64,000 bases of DNA from Bog-532 sp963828445 (GTDB lineage: Bacteria; Actinomycetota; Actinomycetes; Streptosporangiales; Streptosporangiaceae), in the NCBI GenBank assembly GCA_963828445.1, contig CAWHFP010000013.1, positions 56,690 to 120,689 on the forward strand. The letters are read 5' to 3'. The notes beneath the pieces were generated by a model that did no database searches, had not been told where the DNA came from, and worked only from the letters and a program-made list of their open reading frames with translations. Positions 26,075-33,999 of this stretch are shown piece after piece; positions within the stretch are counted from its first letter, which is position 1, and each line of letters opens with the position of its first letter. Made by a program: the position numbers and the translations under genes.

Positions 26075-26899
26075 CTATCCCTGCAGCCAGGCCAGCAGAT
26101 CGTTGTTGATGGTCTCGGCTTCGGTGGTGGGCATGCCGTGCGGGAACCCGGGATAGGACTTCAGCGTGCCGTTCTGGACCAGCTTGGCCGAGAGCGGGCC
26201 GCTGTCGGCGTAGGGGACCACCTGGTCGTCTTCGCCGTGCATGACCAGGACCGGCACCGTGATGCCCTTCAGGTCCTCGGTGAAGTCGGTCTGGGAGAAG
26301 GCCACGATGCCGTCGTAGTGGGCCTTGGCCCCGCCCATCATGCCCTGCCGCCACCAGTTCTCGATGACGCCCTGCTGCGGCTGGGCGCCGGGCCGGTTGT
26401 AGCCGTAGAACGGGCCGGAGGCGAAGTCGTAGAAGAACTGGGAGCGGTGCTCGGCGGTCTGGGCCTGGAGCCCGTCGAACACGTCCTTGGGCAGGCCGCC
26501 CGGGTTGGCCTCGGTCTTGAGCATCAGCGGGGGCACCGAGCTGATCAGCACCGCCCGGGCCACCCGGGACTCCCCGTGCCGGGCGATGTAGCGCACGACC
26601 TCACCGCCGCCGGTGGAGTGGCCGACGTGGATCGCGTCGTGCAGGTCCAGGTGCTCGACCACGGCGGCCAGGTCGTCGGCGTAGTGGTCCATGTCGTGGC
26701 CGCCGTCGGTCTGCTCGGAACGGCCGTGGCCGCGCCGGTCGGAGGCCACGACCCGGTAGCCGTGGAGCAGGAAGAACATCATCTGGGTGTCCCAGTCATC
26801 GCTGGACAGCGGCCAGCCGTGGCTGAACACGATCGGCTGACCGGAACCCCAGTCCTTGTAGAAGATCTCGGTGCCGTCCGTACTCGTGATCGTGGGCAT
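26075..26899 (-). CDS. alpha/beta hydrolase, non-heme chloroperoxidase-like
   Basis: A 274-aa alpha/beta-hydrolase. The oxyanion region is IVFSHGWPLSSDDWDTQM, the nucleophile elbow is GHSTGGGEVVRYIARHG with Ser in HSTGG, the acid is in VLVMHGEDDQVVPYADSGP and the histidine in YPGFPHGMPTTEAETINNDL. These are the signatures of cofactor-free haloperoxidases/arylesterases of the perhydrolase group. ATG 26899 follows GAGGAGCAAGA, a good ribosome binding site. It stands alone between dipZ and the TetR gene. True activity is probably ester hydrolysis. Confidence 0.9.
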   Translation of the reverse strand: MPTITSTDGTEIFYKDWGSGQPIVFSHGWPLSSDDWDTQMMFFLLHGYRVVASDRRGHGRSEQTDGGHDMDHYADDLAAVVEHLDLHDAIHVGHSTGGGEVVRYIARHGESRVARAVLISSVPPLMLKTEANPGGLPKDVFDGLQAQTAEHRSQFFYDFASGPFYGYNRPGAQPQQGVIENWWRQGMMGGAKAHYDGIVAFSQTDFTEDLKGITVPVLVMHGEDDQVVPYADSGPLSAKLVQNGTLKSYPGFPHGMPTTEAETINNDLLAWLQG

Positions 26900-27023
26900 T
26901 CTTGCTCCTCAGGGCATTTTGCGCGACTCACTTGCAAAACGGGTCAAGGACTTCATCATCAGTCCCTGAGTCCCGGCACACAACCCACCCGTCCGGGTGA
27001 GAAAGGCCACGGCGGGCGCGGCG

Positions 27024-27719
27024 TCAGGCCGGGTCGCCGGCCCCGGCGATGCGGAGGGCGGCGGCCGCGTTGAAGTCACCGATCTGCTGCGGAGTACGCC
27101 GGTAACCCGGGCGGTACCAGCGGGCCACGTCGAGACAGAGCGAGAGGACAGCGGTGGCGGTGGCCCCCGGGTCGGTGACGTCGAACTCTCCGGCTTCCAT
27201 GCCGTCGGCGACCAGCTGCCGGACGATGCGGCCGATCTCGTGCTGCTTGGCCGCGATGTCGGCCAGCCGCTCCGGGCTGAGGGCACCGGTCTGGTACAGC
27301 ACCACGTGGGCGACCTGGCTGTTGTAGGTGTTCCAGATGGTGAGCACCCGGACCAGGGCCTGGAGCCGGGCCGCCGGTGAGCCGGGACGGCCCGCCTCGG
27401 TCGCGGCGACCTCGATCGTGAAGTCCAGGGTCGAAGCCGCGATCTGGTGCAGCACCTCTTCCTTGGACCGGAAGTAGACGTACATGGCCGCCGGGCTCAG
27501 CCCGGCCGCGGCGGCGATGTCGCGGGTGGTGGTGGCGTGAAAACCGCGTTCGGCGAACTCGGTGGCCGCAGCCAGCAGGATGCGCCGGGGGCCGGCCGGG
27601 AACTGATACCGGCCGAACAGCCGGGCGAGGGCAGCCGCCGTCCCGTCGGCGGCCCCGATGTCGGGCACGGTGTCGGGTCCGCTGACCGTCTCCGCCGGCG
27701 AGGCTCCGTTGTTGGCCAC
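27024..27719 (-). CDS. TetR family transcriptional regulator
   Basis: A 231-aa TetR protein with an extended N-terminal tail (about 40 residues, low complexity). The DNA-binding domain is ILLAAATEFAERGFHATTTR followed by DIAAAAGLSPAAMYVYFRSK. The ligand domain resembles the KstR2-type group (VRVLTIWNTYNSQVAHVVLY, then CLDVARWYRPGYRRTPQQIG). GTG 27719 is preceded by GAAAGGAC. It is divergent from the cutinase gene, and paired TTAGTAAGC repeats lie between them, so it is the likely repressor of the cutinase and of itself. Confidence 0.87.
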   Translation of the reverse strand: MANNGASPAETVSGPDTVPDIGAADGTAAALARLFGRYQFPAGPRRILLAAATEFAERGFHATTTRDIAAAAGLSPAAMYVYFRSKEEVLHQIAASTLDFTIEVAATEAGRPGSPAARLQALVRVLTIWNTYNSQVAHVVLYQTGALSPERLADIAAKQHEIGRIVRQLVADGMEAGEFDVTDPGATATAVLSLCLDVARWYRPGYRRTPQQIGDFNAAAALRIAGAGDPA

Positions 27720-27833
27720 GGTGGGACCGTCCTTTCTCCGGCAAACAGTACCGGGCCGGGCCGGGAAAGCCGGGTAAGGAAGTTGTAGCTGGCCGGATCG
27801 TGGCGGGCGACGTACGTTAATGGTCGCGACTGT

Positions 27834-27857
27834 TTAGTAAGCAAGCGCTTAGTAAGC
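27834..27857. promoter_or_regulatory. paired TTAGTAAGC repeats with AAGCGCTT palindrome, TetR operator candidate
   Basis: TTAGTAAGC occurs at 27834-27842 and again at 27849-27857, a 15-bp period, with the palindrome AAGCGCTT between them at 27843-27850. The site lies between the divergent TetR and cutinase genes, about 60 bp before the cutinase start. Confidence 0.65.
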
Positions 27858-27916
27858 CTGAGAGGAGGGTCGAAGACCGGGGGACGTGACCCGCTCACCA
27901 GCAGAAGGAGTTGACG

Positions 27917-28681
27917 ATGTCGTCCACCACCGAAACCACCATCCGGCGCGCCAACGGCGTCCTGGCCCGTCATCGCGGCCGAGCTGCCCTGGGCGCCGTC
28001 GCGGTCGCCTCGGGACTGTCCCTCGCGGGCGTGCCCGCCCCACCGGCCGGCGCCACGGTCGCCCCGGGCAGCGGCTGCGCCGCAGTGAACATCATCACGG
28101 CCCGGGCCTCGACCGAATCGCCCGGCGAAGGCATCACCGGCAGCCTGGTCACCCAGATCGTCAACAGCAGCACCCAGACCGTGAGCCGCGAGGCGGTCAG
28201 CTACCCGGCCACCCTGACCAACTACACCAGCAGCGAGAGCCAGGGCGTGACCAACGCCGAGCAGGAACTGACCACGGCGGTGCGGAACTGCCCCAGCCAG
28301 AAGCAGGTCCTGCTCGGTTACTCGCAAGGCGCCGAGGTGGTGATGGACGTCATCGCCGGCAACGGCGAGACCGGCGGCAGCGTCGCGCCGGTCAGCACCT
28401 CGATCAGCAGCCACATCGCGGCCATCGCCGACTTCGGCGATCCCGGGCACGTGACCGGCCAGCCCTGGGACCTCGGGACGGCTACCCGCAACGGACTGTT
28501 CCCCCGCAGCAGCGCCCAGCGCTCGCTGCTGTCCGCGTTCGGCAGCAGCAAGATCGCCGCCTGGTGTGACTCGGGTGACCCCTACTGCGCCAGCGGGGCC
28601 AACCTCACCGTCCACCTGACCTACCTCGACCGCGACCAGAACGCCGCCGCCAGCTTCGTGCTGGGCAAGATCGGCGGCTGA
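27917..28681 (+). CDS. secreted cutinase family serine esterase
   Basis: A 254-aa exported esterase. ATG 27917 follows AGAAGGAG. A signal peptide is evident (basic RRANGVLARHRGR, hydrophobic AALGAVAVASGLSLAGVPA, cleavage near AGA). The mature part starts with GCAAVNIITARASTES, the cutinase fold entry; the nucleophile lies in VLLGYSQGAEVVMDVI (GYSQG), and WCDSGDPYCASG holds the catalytic aspartate with a disulfide pair. The histidine is in NLTVHLTY. Substrates in this family are cutin, polyesters or short-chain lipids outside the cell. Divergent from a TetR gene with an operator-like site, and followed by a strong terminator. Confidence 0.92.
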   Translation: MSSTTETTIRRANGVLARHRGRAALGAVAVASGLSLAGVPAPPAGATVAPGSGCAAVNIITARASTESPGEGITGSLVTQIVNSSTQTVSREAVSYPATLTNYTSSESQGVTNAEQELTTAVRNCPSQKQVLLGYSQGAEVVMDVIAGNGETGGSVAPVSTSISSHIAAIADFGDPGHVTGQPWDLGTATRNGLFPRSSAQRSLLSAFGSSKIAAWCDSGDPYCASGANLTVHLTYLDRDQNAAASFVLGKIGG

Positions 28682-28690
28682 CCCGCGGGC

Positions 28691-28728
28691 GGGCGGCACC
28701 CGGATTTCTCCGGGTGCCGCCCGTTTGT
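28691..28728 (+). terminator. Rho-independent terminator of the cutinase gene
   Basis: A perfect 13-bp stem (GGGCGGCACCCGG at 28691-28703 with its complement at 28710-28722) encloses a 6-nt loop and is followed by a short T-rich GTTTGT. It starts 9 bp after the cutinase stop. Confidence 0.85.
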
Positions 28729-28790
28729 AATCGGCAATCGCGCGGGAAGTTGGAGCCGAAATCGCGGAGCGGGCGCATACTGGAAGGACA

Positions 28791-29018
28791 ATGAAGAGTG
28801 ACCGCGCCGTACGGCGTCATCTGGCCACCAGTCCCTTCAACAAGCCATCCGCGCCTGAGCCGCCGCCGGAGCAGTACGCCGTGCAGGACCAGGTGACCCA
28901 CGACCGTTACGGTCTGGGACGGGTGGTCACCGTGGTGGACGGCACCTCGGTCACCGTTGACTTCGGCTCACGGCTGGTACGCATCCAGACGCCGTGCGCC
29001 AAGCTGTCGAAGCTGTGA
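28791..29018 (+). CDS. small conserved actinobacterial protein (SH3-like), 75 aa
   Basis: A 75-aa protein with a Pro-rich N-terminal third and a compact C-terminal beta region DQVTHDRYGLGRVVTVVDGT followed by VTVDFGSRLVRIQTPCAKLS. Similar short proteins are common in streptomycetes and relatives without assigned function. ATG 28791 follows GGAAGGA at an ideal distance. No partner is evident. Confidence 0.72.
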   Translation: MKSDRAVRRHLATSPFNKPSAPEPPPEQYAVQDQVTHDRYGLGRVVTVVDGTSVTVDFGSRLVRIQTPCAKLSKL

Positions 29019-29145
29019 CGCGCACCATCTTCTGCTGATTCATGGCCGACCTGCGCCACACCGCTCAGTACCAGGCGGTCGAGAGCCCGGCCCGCTGGCG
29101 GCGGAGCCCAGCGTGCGCGCGGCGAGCTGAGCCCCACCGTGCGGG

Positions 29146-29439
29146 TCAGGCCGGCCTGGTCACGCCGCTACCGCTGGCCCGGCCGGCCGAGCCGGTCGCC
29201 TGGTCAACCGGGACGCCCGGCACCTGCGGCCGGACCGCGATCACCGATGGATCGGGCACATCGTTGTGGGCCTGGGCGTTAGAGGGCACCGACACGCGGT
29301 CACTGAGGTGAGCAACCAGGCGCGTATCGCCCTTGGCCGCGGTGAGCGTCACATCGTGACTGGCGTGCAGCGTGCTGAGGTTGGTGAAGCCCTCGTCGCG
29401 CAGGAGCGCTTCCATCCGCTCGATGACGTCGCGTTTCAT
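29146..29439 (-). CDS. hypothetical protein, 97 aa
   Basis: Not recognised. The N-terminal two thirds look folded (MKRDVIERMEALLRDEGFTN, LTAAKGDTRLVAHLSDRV). The C-terminal third is rich in Pro, Val and Gly and probably disordered. ATG 29439 is preceded by AAGGAG with suitable spacing, which is the main support for a real gene. It lies 37 bp downstream of the next minus-strand gene, so the two may be co-transcribed. Confidence 0.6.
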   Translation of the reverse strand: MKRDVIERMEALLRDEGFTNLSTLHASHDVTLTAAKGDTRLVAHLSDRVSVPSNAQAHNDVPDPSVIAVRPQVPGVPVDQATGSAGRASGSGVTRPA

Positions 29440-29476
29440 TGGCTGTTCTCCTTGTTCCTGGTCGGTGGCGAGGAAG

Positions 29477-30166
29477 TCACGACACCACGGCCACGGCCAG
29501 GTCGGTGTCGGCGTTCTCCGAGTGGTCGCCCTGGCTGGCGGTTCCGGAGCCGGGCAGGAAGTACATGGTGGAGAAGGTGAAGGCCGCGAGCTCGGACAGC
29601 TTGCCTTCCAGGATCTTCTGAACCTGCGGGATCGCGCCGGGGACCGCCTTGTTGAGCAGGTCGTTGATGGATCCGGTACAGAACGGGCCGCCCCCGTTGT
29701 AGTCGTAGCTCCATCCGTCCACGTACCCCTGGGCGTGACCGGAGGCGTCCAGATACAGGACGAGGTAGTAATCGACGTTGCCGTCGGCGTCCGAGCAGTA
29801 CCAGGGCGTCGAGACGTGGAAGTCGAAGTAGACGCGGGCCAGCATCATCGAGGCGGGGTGCCGGCCGGGGTCGCCGCCGTAGTACGGCACGCTCGGCCAG
29901 AAGACGCCCTGAACCATGATGCCGCTGGTCCGTGACGCCTGCTTGCCCAGGGCACCGTCCACCGTGGCCAGGACGTCGCCGGTGTTGAGCTGTGAGGCCA
30001 GGTCGAGCGCGTGCTCACCATCGGGCCGGTTCCAGGCCAGCGTGGCCGCTGACGATGACCCGTTCGAGATCCACGCCCACCCACCGTCCGGGTACGGCTC
30101 GTTGAACACGTCGAACGGGCCTTGGAAGAAACCATTGCGGAACCAGTACTGACTCAAGACAGGCAT
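29477..30166 (-). CDS. hypothetical protein, 229 aa
   Basis: Not recognised. ATG 30166 (MPVLSQYWFRNG) has CAGGGGGA upstream and is preferred to the ATG at 30181. The protein is rich in aromatic residues, Gly and Asp (WFRNGFFQGPFDVFNEPYPD, YYGGDPGRHPASMMLARVYF, STPWYCSDADGNVDYYLVLY), a composition typical of beta-rich, extracellular or lectin-like domains, but no signal peptide is visible. A helical stretch near the end reads INDLLNKAVPGAIPQVQKIL. It may be transcribed with the 97-aa gene downstream. It is the last gene before the tRNA-anchored island. Confidence 0.7.
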   Translation of the reverse strand: MPVLSQYWFRNGFFQGPFDVFNEPYPDGGWAWISNGSSSAATLAWNRPDGEHALDLASQLNTGDVLATVDGALGKQASRTSGIMVQGVFWPSVPYYGGDPGRHPASMMLARVYFDFHVSTPWYCSDADGNVDYYLVLYLDASGHAQGYVDGWSYDYNGGGPFCTGSINDLLNKAVPGAIPQVQKILEGKLSELAAFTFSTMYFLPGSGTASQGDHSENADTDLAVAVVS

Positions 30167-30330
30167 AAGGTCCCCCTGCACTCCTGCCGTGACCGGCCCC
30201 GTTGGCCGGCGACTTACCTGTCCAGAGGCACCAACCTGCGTTTAGATGCACCCAGCGGCCAGCGGATCGCCCCCTCGACCCAAGCCGGGCCCAACCTGGG
30301 CCCAAGGTGCCGTAGACTGTCGGGGCACCA

Positions 30331-30369
30331 GCGCTCGTAGCTCAACGGATAGAGCATCTGACTACGGAT
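30331..30369 (+). repeat. attL: 5' half of tRNA-Arg(ACG), left boundary of the island
   Basis: These 39 nt are identical to the first 39 nt of the intact tRNA-Arg at 45523, from the acceptor 5' strand through the anticodon loop, ending ...CTACGGAT. Similarity starts exactly at the tRNA 5' end and stops after the anticodon loop. It marks the left end of the integrated element, whose integrase lies next to the other copy. Confidence 0.9.
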
Positions 30370-30431
30370 TAGTCCACGCTCTCCGCTGTGCTGAGCAGGA
30401 GAAACCGAACAAGCGAACGACCGGTGTGCAC

Positions 30432-30444
30432 CGAATCAGACGCT
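30432..30444. repeat. 13-bp arm-type repeat, left copy
   Basis: CGAATCAGACGCT here is repeated at 45438-45450, about 60-75 bp inside each end of the left element. Position and identity suggest integrase or excisionase arm sites. Confidence 0.5.
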
Positions 30445-30495
30445 TAAAAATCCGCGCTGCGAGTGCCCGTCTCGGACCTCCGAGGAGGGCGCATC

Positions 30496-30918
30496 ATGAG
30501 CGCTGAAGAGCACGGCACGGCTGTGGTCTCGGGCCGACCGATGACCTTCAATGCGGCAGTGGAACTGGGCGGCTTCGAGCTGGCGCGGCAGTGGGCCGAC
30601 CGTCTCTTGTGGCCTTTCCCAACCGAGCGGACGGCACAGGACGACCTAGCCGAGCTGGCGTACATGTCAGCGCTTGCCGAGTGGCTACGCCGCTGGCAGC
30701 CGATTCACATACATCACGCCCTGTTGACTGGTGTGCCACTCGGTGAGGTTGCAGCTGCGCTCGGCAGTAACCTCAGCGAGGTTTTCTATCTTTGGCACGG
30801 TTGGGCATCGAGCCAGCGCGGACCTTCCATGATTGGAAGCTCCGCCTTGGCAGACGACGAGTACAACGAAGTAGCAGGCATTTTTGCATCCGGCGGATTC
30901 GCTGTCTCTGCCTGCTAG
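30496..30918 (+). CDS. helix-turn-helix-like hypothetical protein of the island
   Basis: A 140-aa protein from ATG 30496, preceded by GGAGGG. Its middle, WQPIHIHHALLTGVPLGEVA followed by AALGSNLSEVFYLWHGWASS, has the spacing of a helix-turn-helix (helix, G-turn, recognition helix). The N-terminal part is MTFNAAVELGGFELARQWAD. No named family recognised. It is the first gene inside the left att site and lies 147 bp upstream of the KAP-like NTPase on the same strand, so it could regulate or be co-acquired with that gene. Confidence 0.65.
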   Translation: MSAEEHGTAVVSGRPMTFNAAVELGGFELARQWADRLLWPFPTERTAQDDLAELAYMSALAEWLRRWQPIHIHHALLTGVPLGEVAAALGSNLSEVFYLWHGWASSQRGPSMIGSSALADDEYNEVAGIFASGGFAVSAC

Positions 30919-31064
30919 AAGAAACCAACCCTCTGCGTACTGGTTCCAGAGCGGCAACCAGGTGGCTTGACATAAACTTTGGTCATAGTAGATGCTGCCG
31001 TCAGACAATCTAAGGTAGCCCATATTGCCAGAGATTCGGTCCGCTCACCCAAGAGATCATCTTC

Positions 31065-33572
31065 ATGCCAAACATTGCATCAGAACTAAAAACAACTTTA
31101 GTCCAGCTACGGCAAAGGTACCTTGAGGTAGTTGCTCGCGAACGGCCAGCATACGAACAAATAGTTGTTTATTTGGCCGAGGAAGCGATAGAAAGTGAAG
31201 AGCTACAAAATGGGCTCAAGTACGCCAACCTAGCATCGAGCCGAGTTATCCAACAGGCTAGAGATAATTCGGAAGAGCTATTCGCATCCGTTCTTTCATC
31301 AGGCGGAACGCTTGATGTATCGCGTAGTCGTGACTACCGGCAGCTGAAATATGCCATCAAAACAACCTTGCAAGAGGACAGTGCTTCTAGGCTAAGCATT
31401 AACCTATCTGACGACAAAGTGATCGGCCCTAATGGCAAGATTACTGCTGCAATCGCGAGTGTAAACCAAGGCCTAGGAAAATTCTTTGGTACCCTTCACC
31501 CGATTACTGCCAGCATCCTATTTCTAGCTCTCGGCACCTTGCCATCTGCGTTTCTAGCATTGGGTGCCTTGGGCATCGCACTCGGTGGTTCTATCGGCTT
31601 TCTTCTTGCGGAAATGTGTCTAGTCGCGTGCACTTATTTTGTTGCAAGAGCTGGAGCATCACAAAACGGGTCCTATGCAATACCCGAACCGCAAAAGGAA
31701 AACGCTATACGATCGGTTGTAAGTCCTTATATCCGGCAACTTGTAAACAACGCGTTGCGGCAACAGGGTGCAGGCAACAGCTTTCATGTCACCACTGCAC
31801 CTGATCTCACAGACGATTTCAGCAATCCAAACCAGCTTGTCGAGACTGCTTCAATTTTGCGAATACGCCAATTGATTCAGATAGTGACTCAAGGAAGTAT
31901 TGGAATCTCAGGCGCCCGTGGAGTTGGCAAAACTGCATTGCTTCGCACTTTTTGTGAACCAGCTCTGCGTGAACGCGGCGTTGCAGAACTCAGGATAATG
32001 GCACCGGCGCCCGTGGACTATGATGGACGGGACTTTATCCTTCATCTTTTTAGCAAGCTTAGCGAGCAGGTGGCGTACTCTTCGACGGATCCTGGGACCA
32101 CCAGAAGAGCTCTAAGGGTTGCGATGGAGTACGTTGCTGTGATTGCAGGCGTGACTTCATATGGGCTTTTCACAGTTGACAACGATCCAAACCTGCCCCT
32201 CACGGCAAGAATTGGATATTTTGAACGGCTAGGGTTCGCGACGATTGTTGGACTTTTGTTTATAGCCTTCACACCTATTGCAATAGCTTTCGTCTACCGC
32301 AGAAGATTTAAAGAAGATCCCGAATCCTACCCGCGATCTTTCAGAGTTTCATATCTCGTTACAATCTTCGTGGCAGCCATATTGTGCCTGCTAATTTACC
32401 ACTCGTCTCTAAACGTAGATCCTAGGCACTTGAGCCTCTATGCACAACATGAAAGACGCTATTGGGCTGCCGCGATCGCGGCAGCTTTCAGCATGACCCT
32501 ACTGCTGCTTAGACCAAGGTTGATCCATCGGCGCCTAGCACACTCTGCCGACAGAAGCTCTATCGTAGAGTACGCAATAGACAATTTGCGGCGGATTAAT
32601 TACATACAGACCCTAATCACCGAACGCTCTGCTACCGCAGGATGGGTGTCTAGATTTCAAGTCAGCGGGCGTAAAGCGCGCGAGGTCAGCGAAAGAGATC
32701 TGACCTTGCCTCAGATTGTTTCTGAGTATCGCGCCTTCATCACTGATGTTGCTAAGTGGTGGAAAGACAGACATGGAGGCGCGGGTCGAATAGTCGTAGG
32801 AATCGACGAGGTCGATAAAATCGATGACACCCAAGCTGCACAACGCTTTCTTAACGAAGTTAAGTCTATCTTTGGCACGCCTGATTGTCTCTATCTCGTA
32901 TCCATATCCGAAGACGCATTAATTCAATTCGAGAGTCAATCGTCGGGGTTTCGTTCAGCGTTCGATAGCACTTTTGATGAAGTCGTTCAAGTCGATACTC
33001 CTTCCATGATGGATGCGCGAAATGTGATGCTGCGACGCGTCGCAGGGATAGGCGATGCATTTATCGCTCTATGTTATGTTGTTTCGGGGGGACTGCCGAG
33101 AGGTATTCTGCGCGCCGCGCGCGCACTAGTGGAAGCACGAAAATCTGGACTTGTGACTCTTGACCAAATAGCGCTCCACTTGCTTCACCACGAAGTTCTT
33201 GCCGCTAAAAGGGCAGCTATTGCAGCGATAAGAGCGGACGGTTCTGTTTCTCTACTGCGTCTTGGCGCAAAGCTCTTTGATGACAGTTGGCCTGGCTCGC
33301 GTCCTAGTGAGATGCTGACAGTTACGACGCAGAGCATGAGAGTGGACGCACCTATGCTGTACACCTATCTCATACTGCTGGGGACAGTGGGAGAAGTCTT
33401 TACTGAAACCATCCGAGCCATAGATCCCGCATCACTTTTTCTTGATGGGGCATACCAGAATGGTGTTCTGAAGCTCGCGCATGCGAGGCGCGTTATGTAC
33501 ATCGACAGCGGAGCAGCACTTGAACTAATAAATGCTAGCCGTCGTGAACTTGGACTTTACGAATTGATCTAG
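31065..33572 (+). CDS. KAP-like membrane P-loop NTPase, AT-rich cargo gene
   Basis: An 835-aa protein whose codons are clearly AT-richer than the surrounding genome. Walker A is ISGARGVGKTALLRTFCEPA (near residue 285) and Walker B is RIVVGIDEVDKIDDTQAAQR (near 580), followed by LYLVSISEDALIQFESQSSG, a sensor-like motif as in KAP/AAA NTPases. Two hydrophobic segments precede Walker A (ASILFLALGTLPSAFLALGA, then IALGGSIGFLLAEMCLVACT) and about four more lie between Walker A and B. Such membrane-interrupted KAP NTPases are frequent in islands and are suspected in defence. No clear Shine-Dalgarno precedes ATG 31065. Function unproven; alternatives include cell-surface or conjugation roles. Confidence 0.75.
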   Translation: MPNIASELKTTLVQLRQRYLEVVARERPAYEQIVVYLAEEAIESEELQNGLKYANLASSRVIQQARDNSEELFASVLSSGGTLDVSRSRDYRQLKYAIKTTLQEDSASRLSINLSDDKVIGPNGKITAAIASVNQGLGKFFGTLHPITASILFLALGTLPSAFLALGALGIALGGSIGFLLAEMCLVACTYFVARAGASQNGSYAIPEPQKENAIRSVVSPYIRQLVNNALRQQGAGNSFHVTTAPDLTDDFSNPNQLVETASILRIRQLIQIVTQGSIGISGARGVGKTALLRTFCEPALRERGVAELRIMAPAPVDYDGRDFILHLFSKLSEQVAYSSTDPGTTRRALRVAMEYVAVIAGVTSYGLFTVDNDPNLPLTARIGYFERLGFATIVGLLFIAFTPIAIAFVYRRRFKEDPESYPRSFRVSYLVTIFVAAILCLLIYHSSLNVDPRHLSLYAQHERRYWAAAIAAAFSMTLLLLRPRLIHRRLAHSADRSSIVEYAIDNLRRINYIQTLITERSATAGWVSRFQVSGRKAREVSERDLTLPQIVSEYRAFITDVAKWWKDRHGGAGRIVVGIDEVDKIDDTQAAQRFLNEVKSIFGTPDCLYLVSISEDALIQFESQSSGFRSAFDSTFDEVVQVDTPSMMDARNVMLRRVAGIGDAFIALCYVVSGGLPRGILRAARALVEARKSGLVTLDQIALHLLHHEVLAAKRAAIAAIRADGSVSLLRLGAKLFDDSWPGSRPSEMLTVTTQSMRVDAPMLYTYLILLGTVGEVFTETIRAIDPASLFLDGAYQNGVLKLAHARRVMYIDSGAALELINASRRELGLYELI

Positions 33573-33596
33573 CCTTGCCGCCCATGCGTTACATGT

Positions 33597-33851
33597 TCAG
33601 TGGCGTTGCCGGTCGCGCCTTGCGTTGACGGCCATCTTGGCTAGGCGGAGCATGTAGGCGCGCTTGGCGTGTTCGGCACGACGATGGCGTTCGTCGGGCG
33701 GCAAACTGCCATCTGGGTCTACCTCTCGCTCGAATCGGTGCAGGAAAGCTTGGCGGGCTGGGCGGGTCCGGGCGCTCCGGTCGGTGGTGCGGCTCCACGA
33801 GATCTCAGCCGCGATCTGGCGGTTGATGTCCTTGCCAGCTATGGCCGCCAC
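33597..33851 (-). CDS. small conserved AICE-associated protein, 84 aa
   Basis: A basic 84-aa protein: MAAIAGKDINRQIAAEISWS at the N-terminus, then HRFEREVDPDGSLPPDERHR, EHAKRAYMLRLAKMAVNARR. Similar short proteins are recurrent in actinobacterial integrative elements, without known function. GTG 33851 sits just after a GGGGGAG run. It is convergent with the KAP-like gene and codon use is GC-rich, like the transfer genes and unlike the cargo. Confidence 0.7.
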   Translation of the reverse strand: MAAIAGKDINRQIAAEISWSRTTDRSARTRPARQAFLHRFEREVDPDGSLPPDERHRRAEHAKRAYMLRLAKMAVNARRDRQRH

Positions 33852-33999
33852 CTCCCCCCGCGGTGACGCCGGGTGGTTGTCTCAGCGTTTGTCTCGGGAC
33901 GGGTGTTCGCGCGTTTACGTGCAGACGTGCGCGTAAGGCGTGAGATGAGACAAGCCATGAGACGACTGCTGGCGGTGATGGGCGAGCGTGGACGGGCGG

